Origin: Cinclus cinclus | Taxonomy: Eukaryota; Chordata; Aves; Passeriformes; Cinclidae | Length of the DNA stretch: 64,000 nt | NCBI RefSeq assembly: GCF_963662255.1 | Contig: NC_085074.1 | Span: 868,001 to 932,000 of the forward strand | Direction of reading: 5' to 3' | In this document: positions 15,201 through 24,337 of the stretch, piece after piece | Layout of the letters: every line of letters begins with the position of its first letter | Numbering within the stretch: position 1 is the stretch's first letter | The notes under the pieces: generated by a model | What the model was told of the DNA's origin: nothing | The model's input: only the letters and a program-made list of their open reading frames with translations | Databases searched by the model: none | Made by a program: the position numbers and the translations under genes

Positions 15201-18200
15201 GGCAGGAAGTTTTGTGCTTTACTGAGCAACCCTGGATCACAGGTGGAAGAAAGAAGGGGGAGCACAGGAATTTTAACTGAAAACCTCCCTTCAGTCTGGG
15301 CCTGTTCCTGATTCATTTTATCATTTTATTATTTGTTTTACTTGCAGCTGCTGAGTTTTGCAGCACTTTAGAATTCAAATTGTATTTTGGCATTGGAGGA
15401 ATAATAATAATAATAATTTTGCTGCCTTGTCTTCTGCTTAAATAGAAAATCTGCATTTATCATCTGTGTCTGAAGGGTCTGAAGAGGTTTGTGCTGAGAA
15501 GAACTTATCATATATTGGTGCTAATGACATTTCTCTCTTGTCCCACCCTCCTCCTCCTTTTCTCCTCAGGACTATTTTCCTAGTACTGTTGTTTTCTCAA
15601 TATGCCAGAAATGTCAAATTTCCCTTGCCCATTTATAAATCCAAGAAAGGATGGACAGCATACAGGCTGCAGCTTTTCAAGATGTTCCCTGTAAGTCATT
15701 GAATTTGTTCTTCCTTAGGCAAAAACACCCATTTCTGTTTCTGGTGGGGAGGGGTTGATTTTTCTTAACAATAGAATACTCACAAAGGTGAGGCAAAAGC
15801 TTAAATGGATTTATTTGAAACCTAACAGCTTGTTGATCACAGGAAGTATTCTGATTTTATGGCCACTCTGGTGTCTGCCTCTGATGAAGAGCTGTTGCAG
15901 TGATGGAGAACCAGGAGGGGAGGGAAGGGCAGAGGGGAAGGGATGTTTGTGCACACACAGAGCCCAAACTGAGCCCTCAGAGCTGCTGATACCAGACCCT
16001 TACCATCTCCTTTTACCTAAACTCCCCTGCCCCTGGTGAAAGGCTGCTCTTTATTCCTCTGGTAAAACTGAGACTAATTCCCCAGTTTGTTCAAGTGCCC
16101 ATTTGGAGACTTAAGGATAGAAGGGGCTTGCTCTGATTGCCAGGATTTTGTACCAGCACCTTCCTGGGGGCAGGGGGAGCGCCCTACGGCTCTGTTGTGG
16201 GATTTGCTGCTCGCTCAGACTCACAGCTGTGCAGCACATCCCCAGTGGGCACTGAGAGTTCCTTTATCAGCTTCTCTGCTCCTTTCCCCCAGATCATCCT
16301 GGCCATCCTGGTGTCGTGGCTGCTGTGCTTCATCTTCACAGTGACAGACGTGTTCCCCCCAGACAGCTCCAAGTACGGGTTCTACGCTCGCACGGACGCG
16401 CGCCGGGGTGTGCTGCTGGTGGCCCCCTGGTTCAAGGTGCCCTACCCCTGTAAGTGTGCCTGCTCCCCAGGAGCCCAGCACTGTCCCTCCTAGTGTTCCA
16501 GAAGCTCTGCTGGCTCTCTCTCATTGGTGCATTCCATAACCCTAGGGTGGTGGATGATGCATCCCTGTGAACGTCCCACGCCAGGCTGGACAGGGCTTGG
16601 AGTGGCCTGGGACAGTAGGGCTTTCCCAACCTAAGCCATTGCACAGTTCTAACACAGCACTCTCATTACTTGCTGGGTGGGAATGATGGTTTTTCCTTGT
16701 TTTCCTCTTCAGTTGATACCTTAAGGTCTCACCCAAGGAAGGCTGAGGTTCTGGAACTGCAATTTGCAGGATTTATGTGGGTGACTCTTAGGATAACAAG
16801 TGATTGTATCTATAACGTGGAAATCCAAGGACTGGCTGGTTTATCTGTCCTTGGCAATCCTGTTAATGTTATATAATGCCAGGGACAGGTTTTTACAGCT
16901 CTGCTGACTCTCCTTGTGTAAAGAATCACTTTTGTGGGGAGTTTCTTCCAGCTCACTGCACTTCCCTGCCCCAAACACACCCATTCCTGAACGAGCACAA
17001 AGTGTTAACTGGGAGAAAAATGCCCTGACTTGCCAAGGCAGTGCTGGAACAGGCAAGTCAGAGAATGTCAGGCCCTGCTTATCAGAGGGCAATGAAATTA
17101 TTTACAGGAGAGCACCAAACACTTTACACAACTTTTTTGGATGCATTTTTATGTTAGCCACGCCTAAGTTTAAAGCTGGTAAAGGCTGGGTTTATGGCAT
17201 GAGATTGCACAACTGGTTCACCCTTCAGAAATTAACAGGGTAATTAGGGAATAATATTCTTTTAGAATAGAATTATAGGAATTATCAGTTATGCCACCAC
17301 ACTGATGAGGCACGTTCATCGTGGTTTTCCTTATGCTTTGGTTCTTAAAAGAAACCACTTCTAAAGCAGCAGATGAAGAATAGAAGCTTTTGGGAAAGAA
17401 GAGGCAGAAAACTTCCCCACCTTCACAAGCCCTTTCATATTTGTGCGGTTGATTCACTCTTGTGTGACTGAGGATCCCTTTGTTGCAGGAGGCTCATCTA
17501 TTTCAAAGAGATAAAAGCATCAAGGCAATTGCTGTGGAAAACCTGCCGGGCTTTTCTGCAGGCTTAAATTAATCTTATTTTCTCTACTACAAAAATTTGG
17601 AGCTGGGAGGTGTTTGTGCAGTGATCAGAGCTGATTGTTGCCATCCTCTTTGGTAGACTAAACTTGTGACCAAAGTGAGTTTTTGGAGCAATAATAATTA
17701 AGTGGCATTCACCTCACTGGCCAGAATTGTTTTCTCACATGCTGTAGCTCAAATTCCTGATTTCCCGAACAGGAGGAATTTTTCTTTAGTGGGGTTTTAT
17801 GGTTCTCTGGGATTTTTCCAAGTGTGATCAAAGCAGTTGGTTTGGCGGTTTTTCCTTTGCTCCTTTCATCTCCTTGAACTTGCCAGACTGTGTTAGAGTG
17901 AAGGGAGTTTGTTGTTTCCATCAAAGAAAAATAAACAGTGCCCAGGGCTGTGCTGGGCACTGGGAAGGCTCCACCTCAATCCCAGGGTCAGTTCTGGCCC
18001 CTCAGGACAAGGACATGGAGAGGCTGGAGCGTGTCCAGGGAAGGGAGCAGAGCTGGGGAAGGGGCTCAGCCTGGAGAAAAGGAGGCTCAGGGGGGACCTT
18101 CTGGCTCTGCACAACTCCCTAACAGGAGGGGAACAGCCGGGGGGCATTTAGGATCTTATCCCAGGAGCAGGGACAGGAGGAGAGGGAAAAGTTTCAGGCT

Positions 18201-21200
18201 GGGCCAGCGAAGGCTCAGCTTGGATATTGGGGAATATTTTTTCCCCAGAAGGGCTGCCAAGCCCTGGACCAGTGTTGGAGTCCTCATCCCTGGAGGAATT
18301 TAGCAGCGGTGTTGGAGGATGTGGCACCTGGGGACAGGGTCTGTGGTGGCCTGGGCAGTGCTGGGGGAACAGCTGGACTCAATGACCCTAAAAAGATCCT
18401 AAAACCCAAACCATTCCACAGTTCCATTCGATTTCTGTTTGTTTTGATACCCAGGCTGTTTCCTGGGGCAGGAGAGGTTTCAGTTTTCTTCTCTTCACAG
18501 TCCAGTGGGGGCTGCCAACCATCTCTGCCGCGGGGGTGATCGGGATGCTGAGTGCCGTCGTTGCCAGCATCATCGAGTCCATCGGGGATTACTACGCCTG
18601 TGCCAGGCTGTCCTGTGCTCCTCCTCCACCCATCCATGCCATCAACAGGTTTGTCCAAACCATAAATACGTCTAGTGGCTCAGGCTGTTCGAGTTTTTAC
18701 TTTCCCGCCCCCCCCCTTGGGATAAGACAGGTATGTGATCCGAGATGAACTCTTGCAGTTTGGTCAAAGGCAAGGGCCACGAGTCTAAAATCCAGGATGG
18801 AACTGGATTGTTTTGTTACAGATGGAGCATTTGGATCCCAGTCCTATTCCTGCTACAGTCTGTGGAAGTTAATAGCACAGTTTCCATAGGGATAGAACTC
18901 TAAAGTGGTTCTGGAATTGGGTTTGTCTAAAATCACCTGGAATGCAGTTTAGAAACAAAGAGCAGCTCTGAAGTTTTAATTGAATTTTTAATATAATTTA
19001 CTCAGTTTAAGAATGTGGGGATCTAAGACTCAGAAAACAGAACTCCAGTGTGTTTTCCAGGTGTGTTGGAGCTTGAAACATGAATTGTAATAATTCCATG
19101 ATGGGACAGATGCCCCTGTGGCATTCAGCCACGAAACACCCTCCCACTGAATCCATGCCCTCCAAATGATGCACTCCAAAATAATCACTGTACCAACTTG
19201 ACCCTTGTGTTCTGTTTGGGATTTACAGGGGGATTTTCATTGAGGGTCTCTCCTGTGTTCTGGACGGAGTGTTTGGGACAGGGAATGGATCCACCTCTTC
19301 CAGCCCCAACATTGGGGTCCTTGGCATCACAAAGGTGAAGTGCTTTGCTGTGAACCCTCAGGGGCTCGAACATTCCTTTTGTTCATAATCCTCTTCCAGG
19401 AGACTGTTGTGCTCCATTCCTGTGCAGACATACTTCCCAGATAATTCTGAGAGTACCTAACTGTCTGAGAAAAATGCGTTACTGTACATCAGGACCTCAA
19501 AAATCCTTTTAGCCAGACTAAAAGGCAGCTAGAATCTACATAAAGCAAATGCTCCATAAACTGTCTCTTGGAAAATCCAGGCAGCATTCCAGGGCTCTGG
19601 GGTGGTTTGAGTTGAGGCATAAACACTGTAAACTCTGTAGAAATTGGTGCTTTTTTGATATCTTGGCTCTGAAAGCATCAGTAGGAAGTGATGCCTTTTT
19701 AATGCCTCAAACACAGTAAAATGCAGCGTGAAGTGCTTGGGCTTTATCTGTGTCTGTACTAGGATGTTGCACTGGTACAGCAAGTGGGGCTGCAGTCAAG
19801 GCCATGTCAGAGCTAAATGTACCCTGAATGTTTGGTTTTAAGGCTTAGGGGGTTACGTATTTCTCCTGACGTTGCTCAACGAAATGTATGAGTGTTTAAG
19901 GAATTCTTTTGCTTATATGTGGGGCTGGATCTGTGCTTGGATGAGCTGGGAGGCCTTGGGCTGCAGAGATCTGCCTGATACTGTTAATTTAACTTTGGTA
20001 AGAAATTGCAGCAGCATTGTGTGATGTAGCATGAGTGGTTTATGTTGTAAATAACATAATTTGTTATTTTTTATTTATGATGCAATAACATATTTTTGGG
20101 TGTTTAAGGTGGGGACCATAAATCCTTTGTGCAGGGATAGAAGATGTCTGTAACTCATCCCCCTGGCCTGGTCCCCCATATAAATGATAGAAGTGTCCTC
20201 AGCCATTCCTTCTGCTGCACAAAGGGAGATTCTGCTGGGTTCAGGGTGCAATTCAACACTTAACAGCACCATCTGCTGTCTGTATGTGTCACCATCCAGC
20301 TGCTAATGGAAATCTCCTAGGAGTGGTTTTGGTCAGGAAAAAATCCTTAAAGAAAGGTTTATTCTGTTCTGCTCCCCTTCTATTGTTACTTCATGGGGCT
20401 TGAGATGAATTAACAGTACTTTTTTTTAATGAGCAGCCCGCAGAAATGAGTGTGCATTTCATGCTGGAGCAGTGGAAAGTTGGAGTGGCAGCTGTAGCAG
20501 GGAATGGAGCTGCCCAGAGTGGCACAGCTGGGTGCCTCTGCAACAGGCTTTGCTCTTGTTCCCCTGCCTGCACATTCATTCCCCAAAACCCAACAGTTTT
20601 GCAGCTTCAGATACACTTTTGGCACAGAGATGCTCTGCTGTTGATTTGGGAGGGGAAATCTTCAGTGCTGCCAGTCCCAGGGCATTCCCCTCCCTTGAAA
20701 TGGGTGTATAATTACTCTTAGAATTTAAGTGCAGCTGGATGGAGGTGCTGCAAGGTCTTTGAGCCAGTGTGTATTTTACTTAATGGGAGGAAGATCAATT
20801 AACTATGATTAGCTGGGGCTAAAGCAGCTCTTGACATAGTGGTGATGCTGAAATGGAGGCACCAGGTACCATTTGATGCACTCCAGAATAATCACTGTAA
20901 ATGTGTGTGCTGGGAGTAAATACAGAGCCTGAGCTAAATGCTGCCTGGGACATTTTCAGTAGCTTTCCAGAGGAGCTTAATTTGTTTGCATAAATAAATG
21001 TCACTATCATGAAGGTTTTCAAAGAATTTGCCTGTTTCTGGCAGGAAGAGAATTGAAGGGCAAGATCTCAGTGGCCTTGCAGAAATGAATATCTTTAAAG
21101 ATATTCATAGTATAACATATTCATACTATCTCTATAGATAGTAGGGAAAGGTGCCAGCTAAATTCGGTTGTAATTCCAGTTCATGGTGTAGCTTCTGTTT

Positions 21201-24200
21201 GCAGGGAAAGAAACTCACCTAGAGCTCAGCACTGAGCAATGTAGGGCAAGGAAGGACTTTGCCTCTCCTCAGGCCTGTTGGATCTGTTGTTTCTCATTTC
21301 ACTCATTTAGCTCAGTCACACATGATGAACAAATGAGCATTTCCTTTTTGAACACTGATGCTCTGTGCCTGGGGACTTGCAAAGGGCTTTTCTAGAAACC
21401 ATCTTAATGTAAAGGAGTTTTTATTGTCCCTGGGGCACCTCTTATGGCAGTAGAAGTGTGTTAAAATACCAGCTGCTCAGGTTTATCCACCACCCCTACA
21501 CCACAGAGAGCCACTGGCTGCTTGAATTTCGAATGCTTAAAATAAAACTGGGAAGGAAGTGCACGCTCTTGGTTTCAGTGTTAGCACAGCCCTGATTTGC
21601 ATTCAGCCCTGGTCTCTGAGGATGTCGCAAAAGCAGCTGCTAATCTAAGTGTAAAAATCCTGCACCTCCTTCCCATGACCTGGTGTCATTACAAACCACA
21701 CCTGGTAACTGTTCAATCTTTTCCCATGTCCAAGGGCAGCAACACACAGAATTTATTTTCTTTTTTCCATTTGCCGTCTCTCCTCGGCGTGGTTTGTCCC
21801 TTTTGGTTTCTCTCTCGTGGCTGGGTTGCACCACCTTTCCTGGTCATTGTGGCAATTCCAGATGGTTTTAGGGCTGGCCTGGGGCAGCTGAGCTTGACTG
21901 AGCCCTCCAGCACCAAAACAGAACGTGTGCAGGAACTGGGAAGGAGCTCAAATTAAAATTGACCAACAAAACAGAACACCAGGTGTGAGGCTGGGCTGAG
22001 TACAGACCTTACCCAGTGTCCTGTCCTGTTTTCCCTGCAGGTTGGGAGCCGCAGGGTGATCCAGTATGGAGCAGCCTTCATGCTGCTGCTGGGCATGGTG
22101 GGCAAGTTCAGCGCCCTGTTCGCCTCGCTGCCCGACCCCGTGCTGGGGGCTCTCTTCTGCACCCTCTTTGGTAAGGGGGCTTTGTGCTCCTCCTTGCTGA
22201 TTCTGAGCATTTTGCTGCCCTATTTTTTTGAAGAAAAAGACTTATCTGAAAGCTGGTTTTTTTGTGTTTAGGGATGATCACGGCCGTGGGTCTGTCAAAC
22301 CTCCAGTTCATCGATCTGAATTCTTCTCGGAATCTCTTTGTGCTCGGGTTTTCCATTTTCTTTGGGCTCGTCCTCCCAAGCTATCTCAAGCAGAACCCCC
22401 TGGTCACTGGTATGTCCTCCTGCTTCTTCACATCAACATTTGTGCCTTATGCTCACATGGACAATCTATCCAGGTGCAGAGTCATGCACTCAGTGAGAGG
22501 AAACCCAAATTGTGGAGAAAAAAACCCAAACTATGCAGACAGTGAAGGCTTTAGGTCCAGTCAAGCTCTATGTGTGTTCAGAGGAGAATTCATTGGGAGG
22601 TTGAGACCTGCAGGGAATATTCCAGTGGGACACAGCTGAGGCTTTCCTGCTTTCTCTGGGTGCCGTGTAGAGCAATGGGAGAAGGCACTTACCAACCAGG
22701 CTGAAAGAAAAACTGAAAGGGTGAATGGGAGCTGTAAATAATGTTAAAAGATCAAGGGGAAACACCCAAGCAGAGTTTGGAATGTGGGGAATTGTTTGGG
22801 GGTTGTAACTTTTTGTCACTCAGACTTGTTCTGAGTGTGAATTCCTTTGCAGACTGTTAATTAAATTGTAGCTTTGAGGAGTTCACTGGGAAGATTTTCT
22901 GTTTTAATGTTCCCCTCAGCAGTGGTTGTGCCAGGTGTGTGTCGCCAGAGATGGACTCAAAGGAATATTTCACTGCTTTTGGTTTGTTTGGGGCTTTTCT
23001 AACAAAATATTAACTGACTTTTCTTTCCACTATGCCTTCAGATCAGGATTTAAAGGCATATCTGTCCTGCTGTGAGTGGTTAGAAAAGTAGATCCTTCAA
23101 GCTTCATGTGGCTAATGCAGTGTTCTTTCGTAACTGGGGCTGTGAATTCTTGCCCCTTTGAAAAGTAAAGATTTATAAAAATAATTATTTCAGTCCCCAC
23201 AATTTCACAATCGGAACATTTATCTTTTCCATTTCACGATTTTCTGCTTAGCTCAGATTAGTTGTGTCTGCAGTAGGAACTAAAGTGGTGTTTCGTGACA
23301 TTTTTGTGAGCAACTGAGAGTTCCTGAGGTTGCATTTTGGGGAACAATGTTCCGTGGTGGTGCACTGGGGGGAGCTTCTTCTGCACCAACCCCACGTGGC
23401 TTCCAGAGCCCTTCTGGAGCAAATCCCTCACTGAACTTAGCAGCAATGATCCTGCTTGGCCTGGGTGTAAATCAGTAGGATGTGGATGATCAAAAGCCCA
23501 GACAGGTTTTCCCTGTTGCTGCAGGAATAGCAGGCATTGATCAGGTGTTGAACGTCCTGCTCACCACAGCCATGTTCGTCGGGGGCTGCGTCGCCTTCAT
23601 CTTGGATAATACCATCCCAGGTGAGCCCTGAGCTGTCCCTTCCATGCCTGCCAGCACCATTCCTTGGGGCAGGTCAGGAGCAGGACATCCCTGCTTTTGG
23701 GGCTGGCTGTTTCCACACCAGCAGCAGAGTCCTCACACCTGTCCTCCCTTCCCCTGAGAACACCTGGAATCTTTGCCAGGTTAAAGTTAAACACCTAAGA
23801 GAGCTGATAAAAACCAAACCACTATTCAGGAGACAGAGTAAAACTGGCTTTGAGAGCCAAACCTGCTTCCGTTCCATTTCCAAGAGGAAAAATTTGCCTT
23901 GACTTCCAGTTACAAAATAAATAATGTGTTTTTCCCTTTCTGAGGAGGATCTTCCCTTTTGAGGAAGATCTTTCCAGAGATTTGCTGAACTTGCACGCTG
24001 AGCCTTGATGTTTTCTTTCTTCTTTCAGGCTCTGGTTTAGGCCTGTGTGTTCATATAAAGATATCCATGGAGATATGTTATTCTCCTTTTATTTTGATTT
24101 CTAGGAAGCCCTGAAGAAAGGGGAATACGGAAATGGAAGAAAGGGGTTGGTAAAGGAAGCAAATCCCTGGATGGCATGGAAACATATGATCTGCCTTTTG

Positions 24201-24337
24201 GCATGAACTTCATTAAAAAATACAGATGTTTCAGCTTCCTGCCCATCAGCCCCACCTTCATGGGATACACATGGAAAGGCTTCAGAAAAAGCAGTAACTG
24301 CAGGAATTCAGACGAAGACTCAGAAGCTACAGTATAG
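145..24337 (+). CDS. SLC23A2: SLC23A2 (SVCT2), sodium-dependent ascorbate transporter; 15 coding exons
   Basis: Plasma-membrane sodium-coupled L-ascorbate transporter of the nucleobase-ascorbate (NAT/SLC23) family. Joined coding exons: 145-249, 1551-1649, 4544-4660, 5786-5943, 10025-10113, 11353-11423, 12545-12726, 15570-15690, 16293-16449, 18501-18648, 19229-19334, 22041-22170, 22272-22409, 23525-23620, 24105-24337. All have GT/AG junctions and compatible phases, giving 649 aa; the mammalian protein is about 650. The ATG at 145 has a strong context (A at -3, G at +4) and reads MGIGKNT, as in mammalian SVCT2. The NAT signature [10 protein letters not shown] is at residues 442-451. N-glycosylation sequons are at N187 (NNT) and N195 (NGT), in the expected extracellular loop. 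The long acidic/polar N-terminus and the TPEER-like C-terminal tail ([10 protein letters not shown] here) identify paralogue 2 rather than SLC23A1. No frameshift or missing exon is seen. 5'UTR exons and promoter lie upstream of the window. Confidence 0.98.
484..960 (-). mobile_element. CR1 LINE fragment, inverted
   Basis: The reverse complement reads as the avian CR1 3' region: the GGACAATCCTGGAGGAC-type end, a Gly/Arg-rich track and the sequence around 'agcctggaaaaaa'. It is 5'-truncated and lies in SLC23A2 intron 1 of the window. It explains the overlapping long frames on both strands here. Confidence 0.8.
1145..1365 (+). repeat. Degenerate minisatellite, GGGAGCTCTCTGTGATGTTTTTA-type unit (SLC23A2 intron)
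   Basis: About eight imperfect copies of a 22-30 bp unit built on TTTTTAGGGAGCTCTCxGTGATG. Unit length and the T-run vary. Each copy keeps the SacI-like core GAGCTC. Confidence 0.85.
1551..1649 (+). CDS. SLC23A2: SLC23A2 coding exon 2 (residues 36-68)
   Basis: Reads [10 protein letters not shown] to NGIAEK, the polar N-terminal region typical of SVCT2. Acceptor tttttaag|GTT, donor AAG|gtacgt, phase 0 at both ends. Confidence 0.97.
2690..3092 (+). mobile_element. CR1 LINE 3' fragment
   Basis: Forward CR1 tail with the usual blocks: 'ccctggaagtgcccaaggccaggctgg'-type segment, 'attggacatcaggaggaattttt', 'ggtggtcagggattggaa', and the end 'ccaaccttaaccattccatgattc'. Confidence 0.88.
4544..4660 (+). 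CDS. SLC23A2: SLC23A2 coding exon 3 (residues 69-107)
   Basis: Reads [10 protein letters not shown] to LCIFLGLQ and enters the first transmembrane region ([16 protein letters not shown]). Acceptor ctccag|AGC, donor CAG|gtacat, phase 0. Confidence 0.97.
5786..5943 (+). CDS. SLC23A2: SLC23A2 coding exon 4 (residues 108-160)
   Basis: Reads [10 protein letters not shown] to LLQTTFGC plus two bases of an Arg codon. It carries core membrane segments of the NAT fold. Acceptor cccag|CAC, donor CAG|gtgaga. Confidence 0.97.
5944..10024 (+). other. SLC23A2: SLC23A2 intron between coding exons 4 and 5
   Basis: 4.1 kb of AT-rich unique-looking intron. I see no gene, clear repeat array or RNA gene in it; small poly-A and poly-T runs only. 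Confidence 0.7.
10025..10113 (+). CDS. SLC23A2: SLC23A2 coding exon 5 (residues 160-190)
   Basis: Completes Arg160, then [10 protein letters not shown] to KWKCNNT. It contains the first NxT sequon (N187). Acceptor taccag|G, donor ACAG|gtaatt. A 4.1-kb intron precedes it. Confidence 0.97.
11353..11423 (+). CDS. SLC23A2: SLC23A2 coding exon 6 (residues 190-213)
   Basis: Reads (D)[12 protein letters not shown] to YPRIRE, with the second sequon at N195. Acceptor gcaag|AT, donor GAG|gtaatg. Confidence 0.96.
12545..12726 (+). CDS. SLC23A2: SLC23A2 coding exon 7 (residues 214-274)
   Basis: Reads [10 protein letters not shown] to HWGIAM plus CT. Two hydrophobic segments lie around [15 protein letters not shown] and [12 protein letters not shown]. 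The exon is GC-rich compared with its intron. Acceptor gttcag|ATC, donor CT|gtgagt. Confidence 0.97.
12895..13112 (+). mobile_element. CR1 LINE 3' fragment
   Basis: Forward CR1 tail after SLC23A2 exon 7, with the 'ctggaagtgcccaaggccag' block and the terminal 'aaactgttccatgataat'. Confidence 0.85.
15570..15690 (+). CDS. SLC23A2: SLC23A2 coding exon 8 (residues 274-314)
   Basis: Reads (L)[10 protein letters not shown] to LQLFKMFP, a membrane segment followed by the basic loop KSKKGW. Acceptor cctcag|G, donor CCT|gtaagt. Confidence 0.97.
16293..16449 (+). CDS. SLC23A2: SLC23A2 coding exon 9 (residues 315-367)
   Basis: Reads [10 protein letters not shown] to FKVPYP plus one base. Membrane helix, then the conserved [12 protein letters not shown] loop. 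Acceptor cccccag|ATC, donor CCCCT|gtaagt. Confidence 0.97.
16545..16655 (+). mobile_element. Short CR1 3' remnant
   Basis: Short forward remnant carrying 'gccaggctggacagggcttgg' and the terminal 'cccaacctaagccattgcac'. Diverged. Confidence 0.65.
17938..18424 (+). mobile_element. CR1 LINE 3' fragment, about 490 bp
   Basis: The most complete forward CR1 tail in the window. Blocks run from 'gtcagttctggcccctcagga' through the Leu/Gly-rich 3' ORF remnant to 'aaaacccaaaccattccaca', ending 75 bp before SLC23A2 exon 10. Confidence 0.9.
18501..18648 (+). CDS. SLC23A2: SLC23A2 coding exon 10 (residues 367-416)
   Basis: Reads (F)[10 protein letters not shown] to PPPPIHAIN plus AG. Contains the highly conserved [16 protein letters not shown] stretch that forms part of the substrate site in the NAT family. 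Acceptor cttcacag|TC, donor ACAG|gtttgt. Confidence 0.97.
19229..19334 (+). CDS. SLC23A2: SLC23A2 coding exon 11 (residues 416-451), NAT signature
   Basis: Reads (R)[10 protein letters not shown] to VLGITK. Holds the NAT family signature [10 protein letters not shown] at the exon end. Acceptor tttacag|G, donor AAG|gtgaag. Confidence 0.97.
19335..22040 (+). other. SLC23A2: SLC23A2 intron between coding exons 11 and 12
   Basis: 2.7 kb of intron without a recognisable gene. It holds the perfect palindrome at 21085-21108 and a neighbouring short hairpin. Confidence 0.7.
21085..21143. repeat. 24-bp perfect palindrome plus adjacent hairpin
   Basis: 21085-21108 is a perfect inverted repeat centred on TTTAAA, with arms ATGAATATCTTT / AAAGATATTCAT and no loop. 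It is followed at 21124-21143 by arms TACTATCT / AGATAGTA with a 4-base loop. AT-rich, inside an intron. Confidence 0.8.
22041..22170 (+). CDS. SLC23A2: SLC23A2 coding exon 12 (residues 452-495)
   Basis: Reads [10 protein letters not shown] to FCTLF plus G. Membrane segments around [13 protein letters not shown] and [11 protein letters not shown]. Acceptor ccctgcag|GTT, donor TTTG|gtaagg. Confidence 0.97.
22272..22409 (+). CDS. SLC23A2: SLC23A2 coding exon 13 (residues 495-541)
   Basis: Reads (G)[10 protein letters not shown] to KQNPLVT plus G. Only 101 bp of intron separates it from exon 12. Acceptor gtttag|GG, donor ACTG|gtatgt. Confidence 0.97.
23525..23620 (+). CDS. SLC23A2: SLC23A2 coding exon 14 (residues 541-573)
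   Basis: Reads (G)[10 protein letters not shown] to LDNTIP plus G, the last transmembrane helix. Acceptor gctgcag|GA, donor CCAG|gtgagc. Confidence 0.97.
24105..24337 (+). CDS. SLC23A2: SLC23A2 terminal coding exon 15 (residues 573-649)
   Basis: Cytosolic C-terminal tail from [10 protein letters not shown] to DEDSEATV, stop TAG at 24335-24337. Acceptor tttctag|GA. Confidence 0.97.
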
